DNA of 64,000 nt, taken from positions 62,001-126,000 of the forward strand of contig CASGAM010000041.1 in NCBI GenBank assembly GCA_949299545.1. Reading direction: 5' to 3'. The stretch comes from an uncultured Prevotellaceae bacterium (lineage in GTDB: Bacteria; Bacteroidota; Bacteroidia; Bacteroidales; Bacteroidaceae). This document shows, in pieces, positions 1 through 8,726 of this stretch (positions are counted from its first letter, which is position 1; each line of letters starts with the position of its first letter). The translations under genes were made by a program, and so were the position numbers. The notes beneath the pieces were generated by a model. It was not told where the DNA came from. It made no database searches and worked only from the letters and a program-made list of their open reading frames with translations.

Positions 1-1078
1 TGACGCCCCGTTTCTTCTTCCATATCTGTATGGGGAAGATGGCCGTCTCGCCGTTGCCTACGCCCTCGTAAGTGCTGCGCAACACTTCGCGGATGATGCA
101 CCGCCCCTCGGCCGAGGTATCGGTCCCGTAGTTGATGGAGCTGAAAACCACCTGATTGCCGCCGCGCGAATGGATGGTGTTCATGTTGTGGATAAAGGCT
201 TCCATCGACTGGTGTACACGGGCGACCGTCTTGTTGACTGCATGTTGCAGGATGCGTGCATCCCCTTGAAGCCCTTCAAGCGGGCGTGACATGTAGTCCG
301 TTATTTTACAATGATACAGGTGGGAAAAGTCCTGTCCGTACAATTCTTCCAATACTTTCACCTCTTCTATGAAACTGTCTCTGACGTAAGGCGCTAAATA
401 AAAGTCAAAAGCCGGGATGGCCTGTCCGCCGTGCATCTCGTTCTGTGCCGTTTCCAAAGAAATACAGCCGAGTATGCTGGCCGTCTCGATGCGTTTGGCC
501 GGCCGTGACGCTCCGTGTCCGGCCGAAAAACCTTCACGCAAGATGCGGTCGAGCGGATGCTGCACGCATGTCAGGCTTTTCGTCGGATAATAATCCTTGT
601 CGTGAATATGCAGGTAGTTGTTGCGGACAGCCTCTTTCACGTCCTCGCTCAGCAGATAATCGTCCACGAACGGTTTGGTTGTCTCGCTGGCAAACTTCAT
701 CATCATGCCTGCCGGCGTGTCAGCGTTCATATTGGCATTTTCGCGTGTCACGTCATTCGACTTGATGTTGATGATTTCAAGAAACATCGCACGCGTCTTT
801 GCCTTACGGGCAATGCTGCGCTGGTTGCGATAGGCGATATACTTTTGGGCCACATCCTTGCGGGCGCTGTCCATCAGCTCTACTTCTACGGCGTCTTGAA
901 TTTCTTCCACGGTCATTTGTGACTTGCCTTTGACCGTCACGTGGTCGGCAATCTGGTGTACGAGATCCATGTCTTCGCCCCGTTCCGTGTGTAACATGGC
1001 TTTGCGTACGGCGGTGATGATCTTCTGTTCATTAAAACCGACAATACGGCCGTCTCTTTTTACAACTGTCTGTATCAT
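1..1078 (-). CDS. nrdD: Anaerobic (class III) ribonucleoside-triphosphate reductase, N-terminal part
   Basis: This open frame runs from an ATG at 1078 off the left edge with no stop, so about 359 N-terminal residues are visible of a family of roughly 700. The protein begins MIQTVVKRDGRIVGFNEQKI, a typical ATP-cone (allosteric nucleotide-binding) domain over about residues 1-95. It continues into the glycyl-radical reductase fold, with NNYLHIHDKDYYPTKSLTC near residue 165 and the stretches HGGQAIPAFDFY and NTIHSRGGNQVVFSS typical of NrdD. NrdD reduces NTPs to dNTPs without oxygen or B12, using formate and a glycyl radical installed by NrdG. The radical site and nrdG would lie beyond the left edge. 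A cobalamin riboswitch lies upstream, implying repression when B12 is plentiful. The start follows AAAAAGGAAACGAAT, a plausible A-rich ribosome site. Confidence 0.95.
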   Translation of the reverse strand, partial: MIQTVVKRDGRIVGFNEQKIITAVRKAMLHTERGEDMDLVHQIADHVTVKGKSQMTVEEIQDAVEVELMDSARKDVAQKYIAYRNQRSIARKAKTRAMFLEIINIKSNDVTRENANMNADTPAGMMMKFASETTKPFVDDYLLSEDVKEAVRNNYLHIHDKDYYPTKSLTCVQHPLDRILREGFSAGHGASRPAKRIETASILGCISLETAQNEMHGGQAIPAFDFYLAPYVRDSFIEEVKVLEELYGQDFSHLYHCKITDYMSRPLEGLQGDARILQHAVNKTVARVHQSMEAFIHNMNTIHSRGGNQVVFSSINYGTDTSAEGRCIIREVLRSTYEGVGNGETAIFPIQIWKKKRGV

Positions 1079-1344
1079 ATTCGTTTCCTTTTTATGAAAT
1101 TACTTATCCTTACAGTTCCCGGAAATGTGACAAACAGAAAGTATTATTTCAGGACAATGTGAAATGTGAAAAACACGATAAAGGGCGCCATGCGTTCGCA
1201 CAGATGCTTTTCACAACCGACATTCCACAGATGTGCCCCGACGCCGGTCGTCCTTTTTTGCCGACGTTGTTGCCTGAATCAGACTTTTCCGATGGTTCAT
1301 TTCCTGCGTTGTCCCCTAAATCCCGAAGAGACACGATGCGGTTT

Positions 1345-1526
1345 TACAGGCAGGTCTTCTGACTTTCTCGCGCCCGGCGTCCTTCCCGAATCATTTAATC
1401 ATCAGTGGAACAGTGGTTTGCCAGGCGTAAACAAACAAGATTACAGCAGCGGGTACTGTCCGGGACTTTCACCCGGTTCCCTTTTCATCCGTGCGGCCGG
1501 ACGGCACGTCACGGACACCTGTTATG
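1345..1526 (-). promoter_or_regulatory. Cobalamin (AdoCbl-type) riboswitch upstream of nrdD
   Basis: Read on the minus strand, the segment has the diagnostic pieces in order: GGTGTCCGTGACG near 1520, AAGGGAACCGGGTGAAAGTC near 1478, ACAGTACCCGCTGCTGTAA near 1455, the TGGCAAACCACTG segment near 1415, and the B12 box AGTCAGAAGACCTGCCTG at 1364-1347. A Bacteroidetes promoter sits just upstream. The next gene in the direction of transcription is nrdD, about 267 nt past the B12 box. B12 elements in front of B12-independent ribonucleotide reductases are an established regulatory theme. I see no clear intrinsic terminator between aptamer and gene, so the expression mechanism is not visible. Confidence 0.93.
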
Positions 1527-1529
1527 TTG

Positions 1530-1559
1530 CAAAGATAGTTTTTTCCGTCATTCCGGACA
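1530..1559 (-). promoter_or_regulatory. Promoter of the riboswitch-nrdD transcript
   Basis: TATCTTTG (1537-1530, minus) matches the Bacteroidetes -7 box TAnnTTTG. TTG at 1559-1557 lies 19 bp upstream as the -33 element. Transcription would start near 1524, right at the 5' edge of the riboswitch aptamer. Confidence 0.75.
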
Positions 1560-1973
1560 AGTCTGCGGGTGACATTTACAAGATTATTTTTCTCTGTTTC
1601 TTCCTGCAATAGGATTGCCTGTCAAAGCAAAGTAGACGGATTTGCCGGCTTATCTGCTTGATTCCTCAATAGATAAACTTTCTGTACAAAGTAATTCGGT
1701 AAAGAATGAGAAGATGATTTTTTTAGGATAACTGTTTTGAAGAGAAGCATAAAAAAGTTGTCGGTTATGGTAAACGCAATCCCTATAATCCGTCCAATGT
1801 TATAAAAATCTGTCGAAACAGTAAGATTCTTAGCTCGTACAGCAAGGATTCTATATATTAAACCTTATTTTATATAAACAAAGGTTTATGATAGATAAAT
1901 AAAGTCTTGTTTTATATAAAACAAGCTTTGTGATAACATTCAGGATTTTTCAAAGAAAGTATGGAACAGGTAT
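1538..1973. other. AT-rich intergenic region with two phased palindromes
   Basis: No credible gene lies between the riboswitch promoter and the typA terminator. The notable content is a near-palindrome at 1860-1887 (arms AAACCTTATTTTAT / ATAAACAAAGGTTT, 2 mismatches in 14) and a perfect 20-bp palindrome CTTGTTTTATATAAAACAAG at 1906-1925. Their centres are 42 bp apart, about four helical turns, and they also read as direct repeats of each other. They could be paired operators. Nothing else was recognised. Confidence 0.6.
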
Positions 1974-2031
1974 AAAAAAAGAAACGGAGCAGACATGCGC
2001 CCTGCGGCGTCAGTTGCTCCGTTTCTTTTTT
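1974..2031 (-). terminator. Terminator of typA
   Basis: Arms AAAAAAAGAAACGGAGC (1974-1990) and GCTCCGTTTCTTTTTT (2016-2031) pair almost perfectly around a 25-nt loop. On the minus strand the stem is followed by a T run just past the typA stop. The symmetry of the A/T tracts could make it work both ways. Confidence 0.85.
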
Positions 2032-2095
2032 ATCGGTTCAGTTTATTGATGTGTGTTTGCTTACCCCGTGGTGAGGTCTGCAAAACAGCATTTTA

Positions 2096-3898
2096 TCAGT
2101 CGCGGTTGGCACGCTTGCGCTCCGTATGGTCGAGGATGATTTTGCGCATGCGCATGCTCTTTGGCGTCACTTCCACATACTCATCCTCGCGGATATATTC
2201 GAGCGCCTCTTCGAGCGAGAAGATGGTGGCCGGTACGATACGTGCTTTTTCGTCAGAACCGGAAGCGCGCATGTTGGTCAGCTGTTTGCTCTTGGTGACG
2301 TTGACTACAAGGTCGTTCTCATGAATATGTTCGCCTACAATCTGTCCGGCATAAACCGAATCCTGCGGTTCGATGAAGAATTTGCCGCGGTCTTGCAGGT
2401 TATTGATGGCATAGGCAAAAGCCGTTCCGCTTTCCAAGGCAATCATCACACCGTTGCTGCGGCGGGAGATTTCCCCCTTATATGGCTGGTATTCCTTGTA
2501 ACGGTGTGCCATAATGGCCTCGCCCTGACTGGCTGTCAACACATTGGTACGCAGGCCGATGATACCGCGCGACGGGATGTTGAACTCGATGTTGACGCGG
2601 TCGCCCTGTGTTTCCATTGAAACCATCTCGCCTTTGCGGCGTGTCACCATATCTATCATCTTGCTGGAGAATTCCTCCGGCACGTTAATGGTCAGTTCCT
2701 CTATGGGTTCGCACTTCACGCCGTCGATTTCCTTGAAAATCACCTGCGGCTGTCCCACCTGCAACTCATATCCTTCGCGGCGCATGGTTTCGATGAGGAC
2801 AGACAGATGCAACACGCCACGGCCTGAAACAATCCAGCGGTCGGTATAGCCTTCCTGGAAGGCGACGCGCAGAGCCAGGTTCTTTTCCAACTCTTTTTCC
2901 AGGCGGTCGTTGATATGGCGGCTCGTGCAGTATTTGCCTTCCTTGCCGAAAAACGGTGAGTCGTTGATGGTAAAGAGCATACTCATCGTAGGCTCGTCGA
3001 TGGTGATGGTCGGCAGCGGTTCCGGATTTTCGTAGTCGCAAATGGTATCACCGATTTCAAAGTTCTCAAGGCCGACGATGGCGCAGATGTCGCCCGAAGA
3101 CACTTCCGTCGTACGCTGGCGCCCCATGCCGGTGAAAGTATGCAGTTCCTTTATCTTGGTTTTTTCCTTTGAACCGTCGCGATGGCTGATGGTGATGTTC
3201 ATGCCCTCTTTCAGGGTTCCGCGGTGTACACGCCCTACGGCGATACGCCCGGTATAATTGGAATAGTCGAGGGAAGTGATGAGCATCTGCGGTGTTCCTT
3301 CAAGTTGCTCAGGTGCCGGAATATGTTCCAGTATCTGGTCCAGAAGATAATAAATATTGTCAGTCGGTGTTTTCCAGTCTTCACCCATCCAGTTGTTCTT
3401 TGCCGAACCGTAGATGACGGGGAAATCCAACTGGTCTTCTGTGGCATTGAGGTCGCACATCAAGTCAAACACCATTTCGTAAACTTCCTCGGGGCGGCAG
3501 TTGGGCTTGTCAACTTTGTTAACCACCACGATAGGCTTCAGGCCTATTTCCAATGCTTTCTGCAATACGAAACGTGTCTGCGGCATCGGACCCTCGAAAG
3601 CGTCGACCAACAGAATGCAGCCGTCCGCCATGTTAAGGACGCGCTCCACTTCACCGCCGAAATCGGAGTGTCCCGGTGTGTCAATGATATTGATTTTCGT
3701 GTCCTTATAGTTGATAGAAACGTTCTTTGAGAGAATGGTAATACCACGTTCACGTTCCAACTCGTTGTTATCCAGCATCAGCTCACCTGTTTGCTGGTTG
3801 TCGCGGAACAGGTTCCCCGCCAACAGCATCTTGTCCACCAACGTCGTTTTTCCGTGGTCTACGTGGGCAATAATCGCAATGTTTCTTATATTCTGCAT
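2096..3898 (-). CDS. typA: Ribosome-associated GTPase TypA/BipA
   Basis: This 600-residue protein is a translational GTPase of the EF-G/LepA class that binds the 70S ribosome and helps ribosome assembly and stress adaptation. Visible motifs are the P-loop AHVDHGKT near residues 11-18, [14 protein letters not shown] near 74, NKVD near 128, then EF-Tu-like domain II, EF-G-like domains, and the TypA C-terminal block [19 protein letters not shown]. Length matches the family (about 600). I start at ATG 3898 ([19 protein letters not shown]), the usual N-terminus, rather than an in-frame TTG two codons upstream. It is transcribed alone, with a TAACTTTG -7 box at 3930-3923 and a strong terminator downstream. 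Confidence 0.97.
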   Translation of the reverse strand: MQNIRNIAIIAHVDHGKTTLVDKMLLAGNLFRDNQQTGELMLDNNELERERGITILSKNVSINYKDTKINIIDTPGHSDFGGEVERVLNMADGCILLVDAFEGPMPQTRFVLQKALEIGLKPIVVVNKVDKPNCRPEEVYEMVFDLMCDLNATEDQLDFPVIYGSAKNNWMGEDWKTPTDNIYYLLDQILEHIPAPEQLEGTPQMLITSLDYSNYTGRIAVGRVHRGTLKEGMNITISHRDGSKEKTKIKELHTFTGMGRQRTTEVSSGDICAIVGLENFEIGDTICDYENPEPLPTITIDEPTMSMLFTINDSPFFGKEGKYCTSRHINDRLEKELEKNLALRVAFQEGYTDRWIVSGRGVLHLSVLIETMRREGYELQVGQPQVIFKEIDGVKCEPIEELTINVPEEFSSKMIDMVTRRKGEMVSMETQGDRVNIEFNIPSRGIIGLRTNVLTASQGEAIMAHRYKEYQPYKGEISRRSNGVMIALESGTAFAYAINNLQDRGKFFIEPQDSVYAGQIVGEHIHENDLVVNVTKSKQLTNMRASGSDEKARIVPATIFSLEEALEYIREDEYVEVTPKSMRMRKIILDHTERKRANRD

Positions 3899-3922
3899 AC
3901 TCAATACCTAAAATATCGGGTG

Positions 3923-3930
3923 CAAAGTTA
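3923..3930 (-). promoter_or_regulatory. Promoter -7 box of typA
   Basis: TAACTTTG on the minus strand fits TAnnTTTG and lies 25 bp before the typA start codon. No clear TTTG -33 element is present at the usual spacing. Confidence 0.6.
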
Positions 3931-4083
3931 CAACAAAACATGGAAAAAACCGAAAGATATGCCATATAATAACGATTTTTTTAGCAGGCGACGTGATGCG
4001 GACAACCGTTGCGGGAGCGAGTTTAAGGACGTAAAGAATGATACTTTTAGCAGGCTTTTGGCTACAGGCAGCCTGTTTTTTTG

Positions 4084-4091
4084 TAAATTTG
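4084..4091 (+). promoter_or_regulatory. Promoter -7 box of menC
   Basis: TAAATTTG lies 30 bp before the menC ATG at 4122. A small hairpin with a T run (CAGGCT at 4051-4056, AGCCTG, then T7) lies just upstream. Both features fall inside the longer open frame that begins at 4038, which argues that the frame upstream of 4122 is not translated. Confidence 0.5.
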
Positions 4092-4121
4092 TCAGCACAT
4101 AAAAACTGCGATACGAAAATC

Positions 4122-5159
4122 ATGGATAAAGGACTGAAAATCGACATTCTGCCACGGCTGTTCCATTTCAAGCAGCCGGCCGGCACCTCACGTGGCGTGT
4201 ACACCACGCGGCAAAGCTGGCTTTTGCGCATCACCTCGCCGGCCGTTCCCGGTAAGGAGGCTTGGGGTGAATGTGCGCCGTTGCCTGCCCTCAGTTGCGA
4301 TGACCGGCCGGACTATGCGGCTGTTTTACGGAAGTTCTGTGATGAAGTGGAAAGCGAAGGCTTCATCTGTCGTGGACGTTGGCATGCCTTTCCGTCGATG
4401 GTGTTCGGGATGGAAACTGTCTTGCGCCACTGGGAAACAGGCAGCTTCGCGTTGTGGGATACGCCATTTTCAAGAGGCGAGGAGGGTATTTGCATCAACG
4501 GACTGATTTGGATGGGCGATTATGATGCCATGTTCCGGCAGATAGAGACGAAGCTGGCGGCCGGCTACCGGTGTATTAAACTGAAAATCGGCGCCATCGA
4601 TTTCGACCGTGAACTGGATTTGCTGAAATTTATCCGACGTCATTTTTCCGTACGTGATGTCGAGTTGCGGGTAGATGCGAATGGCGCCTTTACACCTGCC
4701 GACGCTCCCCGCAGGCTGGAAGAACTGGCCAAGCTGGATTTGCATTCCATCGAGCAGCCCATCCGTGCCGGACAGCCTGAGGCAATGGCCACGCTGACAG
4801 CTACCTCACCGCTTCCCATAGCCTTTGACGAGGAACTGATAGGGGTGAATACAGATGAGGGGAAGGCCGAACTGCTCGATCGTCTGCATCCGCAGTATAT
4901 TGTGCTGAAGCCTTCCTTGCATGGCGGGATGGCCGGTTGCCTTAAATGGATAAAGTTGGCCGAGGAACGACAAATCGGATGGTGGGTGACATCGGCTTTG
5001 GAGTCGAATATCGGACTGAACGCTATCGCACAATGGTGCGCCACTTTGCAGCCGACCATGCCGCAAGGATTAGGTACGGGACAGCTCTTTACGGACAACA
5101 TTCCCATGCCGCTTGAGATACGAAAAGACTGTTTGTGGTATGTGGCAAAGGGAGATTGA
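4122..5159 (+). CDS. menC: o-Succinylbenzoate synthase
   Basis: MenC dehydrates SHCHC to o-succinylbenzoate in menaquinone synthesis. The 345-residue protein has the enolase-superfamily layout: an N-terminal capping domain (WGECAPLPAL), then a barrel with the catalytic KxK (CIKLKIGA), metal ligands in VDANGAF, IEQPI and DEEL, and the second lysine in VLKPSLHGG. SALESNIGLNAIAQWC is typical of the family. I use ATG 4122 (MDKGLKIDILPRLF): the upstream 28 codons lack family similarity and overlap a promoter-like box. It overlaps menE by 20 nt, so the two are surely cotranscribed. The rest of the men pathway is not in this window. Confidence 0.93.
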   Translation: MDKGLKIDILPRLFHFKQPAGTSRGVYTTRQSWLLRITSPAVPGKEAWGECAPLPALSCDDRPDYAAVLRKFCDEVESEGFICRGRWHAFPSMVFGMETVLRHWETGSFALWDTPFSRGEEGICINGLIWMGDYDAMFRQIETKLAAGYRCIKLKIGAIDFDRELDLLKFIRRHFSVRDVELRVDANGAFTPADAPRRLEELAKLDLHSIEQPIRAGQPEAMATLTATSPLPIAFDEELIGVNTDEGKAELLDRLHPQYIVLKPSLHGGMAGCLKWIKLAEERQIGWWVTSALESNIGLNAIAQWCATLQPTMPQGLGTGQLFTDNIPMPLEIRKDCLWYVAKGD

Positions 5160-6246
5160 GAAACAGCAGATTGAAGTGGAAGGCCGTCTATGGTGCGCTG
5201 CCGACCGGCCTGCATTGGAGACGCTCAGTCGTACGGAGGCTGACAACGCCCTGCGCGATGTCTATGTCTTCTTGTCCGAATGGTTCGCATCCGGCCCCTG
5301 CATGCAAGTGCAGACCTCCGGTTCTACCGGTCAGCCCAAACAGATGGCTGTCGAGAAACAGCGCATGGTGAACAGCGCCTGTCTCACGTGTGCCGCTCTC
5401 GGTCTGAAAGCCGGCGACACGGCGTTATTGTGCATGGATATGAAGTACATCGGCGCCAAGATGATGGTCGTAAGGGCGTTGGTGGCAGGTATGAAACTGT
5501 TGGTACGCCCGGCTACGGGGCATCCGATGACGCTCATCGACCGGCCGGTCGACTTTACGGCTATTGTTCCCCTGCAGCTTTACAACAGTCTGCAAACCGA
5601 CCGTGAAAAGACACGCCTGTCGGAGTGCCGTATGATTCTTGTCGGTGGCGGCGCCGTGGACGACAACTTATGTCGTTTGCTTCAACCACTGCCCTGTAAG
5701 GTTTACTCCACTTATGGTATGACCGAAACATTGTCGCACATAGCCTTGTGCCGTCTGAACGGGCAACAGGCTGATGGCCGTTATCGTCCGATGGAAGGTG
5801 TCAGCTTGTCGCTGTCGAAGGATCAGACGCTTGTCATACACGCGCCGGCCGTCTGCGGGAAAACTTTGGTCACCAACGATGTGGCGCAGCTATCTCCCGA
5901 TGGCTCTTTTGTCATACTCGGCCGTAAGGACAACACTGTCAACAGTGGTGGCATCAAGATACAGATTGAAGAGGATGAGGCTATCCTGCGCCGGTATATC
6001 AAAGTGCCGTTTGCCCTGACGTCCGTTCCTGACGAACGTTTGGGCGAGGCGCTTGTGCTGCTAGTGCAGGACGGCTCTTGCGACCTTGAACATCTGAAAC
6101 GGTTGATGTCGCGAGAATTGTCTGTTTATCACCGGCCCCGCCATATCTTTGCGGTCGGGCAAGTCCCGCTCACCGGAAACGGAAAGATTGACCGCCGGGC
6201 CTGCAAGGATATGGCTTGTGCGCTTGCCCGACAAACGCCGGCTTAA
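5140..6246 (+). CDS. menE: o-Succinylbenzoate-CoA ligase
   Basis: MenE activates o-succinylbenzoate with ATP and CoA, the step after MenC. It belongs to the acyl-adenylating (ANL) superfamily: the P-loop-like QTSGSTGQPK, YGMTETLSHIA (A5 motif), the hinge region GRKDNTVNSGGIKI, and the C-terminal catalytic lysine motif LTGNGKIDRR are all present. At about 368 residues it is shorter than typical MenE (about 450), as is common in Bacteroidetes. I choose ATG 5140, which overlaps menC by 20 nt. An in-frame TTG at 5113 would extend it nine codons. Confidence 0.93.
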   Translation: MWQREIEKQQIEVEGRLWCAADRPALETLSRTEADNALRDVYVFLSEWFASGPCMQVQTSGSTGQPKQMAVEKQRMVNSACLTCAALGLKAGDTALLCMDMKYIGAKMMVVRALVAGMKLLVRPATGHPMTLIDRPVDFTAIVPLQLYNSLQTDREKTRLSECRMILVGGGAVDDNLCRLLQPLPCKVYSTYGMTETLSHIALCRLNGQQADGRYRPMEGVSLSLSKDQTLVIHAPAVCGKTLVTNDVAQLSPDGSFVILGRKDNTVNSGGIKIQIEEDEAILRRYIKVPFALTSVPDERLGEALVLLVQDGSCDLEHLKRLMSRELSVYHRPRHIFAVGQVPLTGNGKIDRRACKDMACALARQTPA

Positions 6247-6247
6247 A

Positions 6248-6289
6248 CAGAACGATAAAATAATGTATTTTATTCTGTAGGCGTTTTTT
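6248..6289. terminator. AT-rich hairpin between convergent menE and phoA
   Basis: CAGAA...TAAAATA (6248-6262) pairs with TATTTTATTCTG (6266-6277) with a short bulge. A T7 run follows at 6283-6289 on the plus strand. The hairpin overlaps the phoA stop codon. The weak A/T stem makes this a moderate call for a shared or plus-strand terminator. Confidence 0.4.
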
Positions 6290-7709
6290 TGTATTCAGCC
6301 GCTTCTGCTATTTTCAACGGGATTTGCGTATTGTCAAGTCTGCCTGTAAACAGGGTGGCTCCTGCGCCGATGGCATATACCGGCACATAGCCGGCGGAAT
6401 GGCCCCCGCTGGTCCAACCCAGTGTTGCTATTTCATTGATGATGCGTTTGGCTTCGGCCGCTATCGGCTCATTTTGCGCATACTCGCTTTTTTCGAGCCG
6501 GGTGTTTTGTCCTTTCATGGTTTTCTCATAAACATCCTTCAAACGTTTCTCTTGCCGTTGCGTCAGTTGTAGGGTATCCCAGAAGCCAAAATTTTCTCTC
6601 AGTGCCTGGCGGATGGTATCCCATTCCACACGGTTGCCGGTCTCTTTACGCAATTCATTGACCACGCGTGTGAATTTGTTTTCGCTGACGCGTTGGTTCT
6701 CCAATACTTGCAGGTGCAACGTGTATGCGCCTGTTCCTAACGCCAGTCCGCCTGTTTCATGGTCGGCTGTCACTACTATTAAAGTCTCTTCCGGATAAAG
6801 GAGATAAAAGTCGTATGCTATCTTGATGGCTTCGTCAAAATCCTCCACTTCCCGAAAGGCCGTTGCGGCGTCGTTGCTATGGCAGGCCATATCTATCTTA
6901 CCGCCTTCTACCATCAGGAAAAATCCTTTCGACAAGTCTTTTGAAAGAAAATCGATTGCCGAGCGGGTCATTTGCGGCAGTGTCAAGTCATCTTTTCCGC
7001 GATCAATGGCATAAGGGATGGTGTTACGGTCGGTTTTTGAGGCAGCTTCAGGCTGGAAAAGAATCATCTTGTCTGCTTCTTTGCTTTTCCTCAGGTAGTC
7101 GTCATAGCCGCGTGCCAGCGTGTAGCCGTACTCTTCAGCCTGGTCGTAGAGATTTGGCTTGCTTGTGTTGTCCTTGCTGACCGGTTCAAGGAAATCAGAG
7201 CCGGCATAGAAGTCGAAACCGGCTTCATAAAGGTCGCACCCAATGGCGTGATAGTTGTTACGCCCGCTTTCGTGTGCATAAAAAGCTGCCGGTGTGGCGT
7301 GGTCAATGCTGACAGACGTGGCGATGCCGACGCGGCAACCTCTGTTTTTTGCCCATACTGCCACGCTGTTTACCGGCGTCTGCAAGTCTTCGAGTACACC
7401 GACTGCGCCATTCTTTGTTTTATGTCCGGTTGCCAACGCCGTACCGGCTGCTGCCGAATCTGTCACGCCGTTTGTTGCCGAATAGGTCGTGGCGACTGTT
7501 GTGACAGGGAACTGTGTGAACAGTAACGGTTTTATGCCTGTCTGTCCGGTTATTGCGGCGCGGAACATTTCTGTTCCCAGAACCTGGTTGAGTCCCATTC
7601 CATCTCCTATAAAAAAGAAAACATATTTGGCACTGCCGGCGTAGGCGGCAAATACGGTCACAGACAGGATGAATGCTAAGAATCCCCTTTTTGCCATGTT
7701 GTTTATCAT
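6270..7709 (-). CDS. phoA: Secreted alkaline phosphatase
   Basis: This 479-residue protein hydrolyses phosphate monoesters in the periplasm. It carries a signal peptide (hydrophobic stretch about residues 9-24, ending AAYA), the metal-binding FIGDGMG at 33-39, and the active-site TDSAAAGTALATG, with Ser85 the likely nucleophile by comparison with E. coli PhoA (DSA). Further metal ligands lie in VEGGKIDMACHSND, VTADHETGG and GGHSAGYVP. GTEMF and the DYLR region fit the Bacteroidetes branch. ATG 7709 follows AAGGAAAA; ATG 7697 (MAKRG) is an alternative that leaves the signal peptide intact. It is monocistronic with its own promoter. No Pho-box-like site was identified. Confidence 0.93.
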   Translation of the reverse strand: MINNMAKRGFLAFILSVTVFAAYAGSAKYVFFFIGDGMGLNQVLGTEMFRAAITGQTGIKPLLFTQFPVTTVATTYSATNGVTDSAAAGTALATGHKTKNGAVGVLEDLQTPVNSVAVWAKNRGCRVGIATSVSIDHATPAAFYAHESGRNNYHAIGCDLYEAGFDFYAGSDFLEPVSKDNTSKPNLYDQAEEYGYTLARGYDDYLRKSKEADKMILFQPEAASKTDRNTIPYAIDRGKDDLTLPQMTRSAIDFLSKDLSKGFFLMVEGGKIDMACHSNDAATAFREVEDFDEAIKIAYDFYLLYPEETLIVVTADHETGGLALGTGAYTLHLQVLENQRVSENKFTRVVNELRKETGNRVEWDTIRQALRENFGFWDTLQLTQRQEKRLKDVYEKTMKGQNTRLEKSEYAQNEPIAAEAKRIINEIATLGWTSGGHSAGYVPVYAIGAGATLFTGRLDNTQIPLKIAEAAEYKKTPTE

Positions 7710-7769
7710 TTTTCCTTAATACCTTATTATTATAATTATTGTATGCGGTTATGCAAGCGATTGCTTTTC

Positions 7770-7800
7770 CAAACTTACAACCAAAAAGGGAGAATGCCAA
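7770..7800 (-). promoter_or_regulatory. Promoter of phoA
   Basis: The minus strand reads TTG (7800-7798), 20 bp spacer, TAAGTTTG (7777-7770): a full Bacteroidetes promoter. It lies just past the terminator of the upstream lipoprotein gene. Confidence 0.7.
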
Positions 7801-7815
7801 GTAAAGGCATGAAAA

Positions 7816-7858
7816 AAAGCGCTTCAAGGGGGCATTTGCAACCGTCTTGAAGCGCTTT
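7816..7858 (-). terminator. Terminator of the lipoprotein gene at 7871
   Basis: A perfect 13-bp stem (AAAGCGCTTCAAG at 7816-7828 with CTTGAAGCGCTTT at 7846-7858) is followed on the minus strand by a T run. It ends the transcript 13 bp past the stop codon. Confidence 0.92.
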
Positions 7859-7870
7859 CGTCATGTTTGC

Positions 7871-8491
7871 TTAATACCAAATAACGTTCTTTAATGTTGG
7901 GGAAGTACCGGCTTCCGGATATTGGCCACTTTGGTTGCTTGAGAATCTGCCCGGGCTGTTTGCAAATATTAGTTTAATATTTGAAATGGTTGCCGTTTGC
8001 ACTGAAATTGAACCGCTTCCGTTAAACTGGTCACCGCTTTCAGAGTAGCAGCTGATATTCAATCCGGGCCTGCCATATTGTAACGTTTCCGTGGAAGGTA
8101 TGGCCGCAGCTTTCTCTTCATTCAAAAGGTATTGACAGCCTATTTCGTAATAAACAACATCCTCTATACCTGAAAAACTCGTCGTACATTTAATAAAGTT
8201 GACATCAGAATAAGTGAAAGGTCGAACTTCACAAATACTGCTGGTGAGATCATCTGCACTGCACAATGTATCACGCACCATTTCCAAGGTCAGAGGGTTC
8301 TTAAATGTTATGGCTACGTCAGCATAGCGCAACACATCCTTTGCGAAATTGATTTCGTAAGTTAGCGAATAATATTGTGCCGCACTGCCGGTACCGTTAC
8401 CATTACCATCACCATTGCCTTCCAGCTCTTCGCAACCTGACAGCGCGAAAAGGATACTCGCCAATGCCATCAAAGAAAACAGTTTTTTCAT
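7871..8491 (-). CDS. Hypothetical secreted lipoprotein
   Basis: This is a 206-residue protein of unknown function. A lipoprotein signal peptide is clear: MKKLFSLMALASILFALSGC, with the lipobox Cys at residue 20, followed by acidic EEL and a flexible Gly/Asn/Asp-rich linker (GNGDGNGNGTG). The rest is a mostly beta-strand-like domain with several cysteines (SADDLTSSICEV, FIKCTTSF, YEIGCQYL) that could form disulfides. It stands alone with its own promoter and terminator. I do not recognise the family. The acidic residues after the Cys resemble the surface-export signal reported for Bacteroidetes lipoproteins, so surface display is possible. Confidence 0.85.
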   Translation of the reverse strand: MKKLFSLMALASILFALSGCEELEGNGDGNGNGTGSAAQYYSLTYEINFAKDVLRYADVAITFKNPLTLEMVRDTLCSADDLTSSICEVRPFTYSDVNFIKCTTSFSGIEDVVYYEIGCQYLLNEEKAAAIPSTETLQYGRPGLNISCYSESGDQFNGSGSISVQTATISNIKLIFANSPGRFSSNQSGQYPEAGTSPTLKNVIWY

Positions 8492-8583
8492 TTTTATAAT
8501 CTATCCTTTGCCCCCTTATGATACATTTCGGAACCGTTCGGCAACGGGGCGATTTAATTGCCGTCGTCCTTTCGTTTTGACGC

Positions 8584-8616
8584 CAAAGATATGGAAAACC
8601 GTTGGTTTATACAAAA
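8584..8616 (-). promoter_or_regulatory. Promoter of the lipoprotein gene at 7871
   Basis: TTTTG (8616-8612), 20 bp, TATCTTTG (8591-8584) on the minus strand gives a textbook Bacteroidetes promoter. The leader would be about 85 nt. Confidence 0.75.
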
Positions 8617-8654
8617 TTGACTGGCGTTAAAATGCAAAAAATGGCTATGAAAAC

Positions 8655-8685
8655 TTGCGGTATCAAAAAAATAACCGTACCTTTG
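8655..8685 (+). promoter_or_regulatory. Promoter of rpsO
   Basis: TTG (8655-8657), 20 bp, TACCTTTG (8678-8685) lies about 41 bp before the rpsO start codon. Confidence 0.75.
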
Positions 8686-8726
8686 CATCCGCTAAGTGAA
8701 TTAATAACTACATTAAAAACAACGTT

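Noticed and set aside
445-922. Plus-strand open frames opposite the nrdD region
   Set aside because: They are antisense to a clear NrdD reading frame with strong family motifs; their translations show no family signal.
1149-1334. 61-codon minus-strand frame just after the B12 aptamer
   Set aside because: It starts with GTG without a ribosome site, has no recognisable features, and occupies the riboswitch leader.
4038-4121. Longer N-terminus for MenC
   Set aside because: The extension overlaps a hairpin with a T run and a -7 box and lacks family similarity; ATG 4122 gives the normal start.
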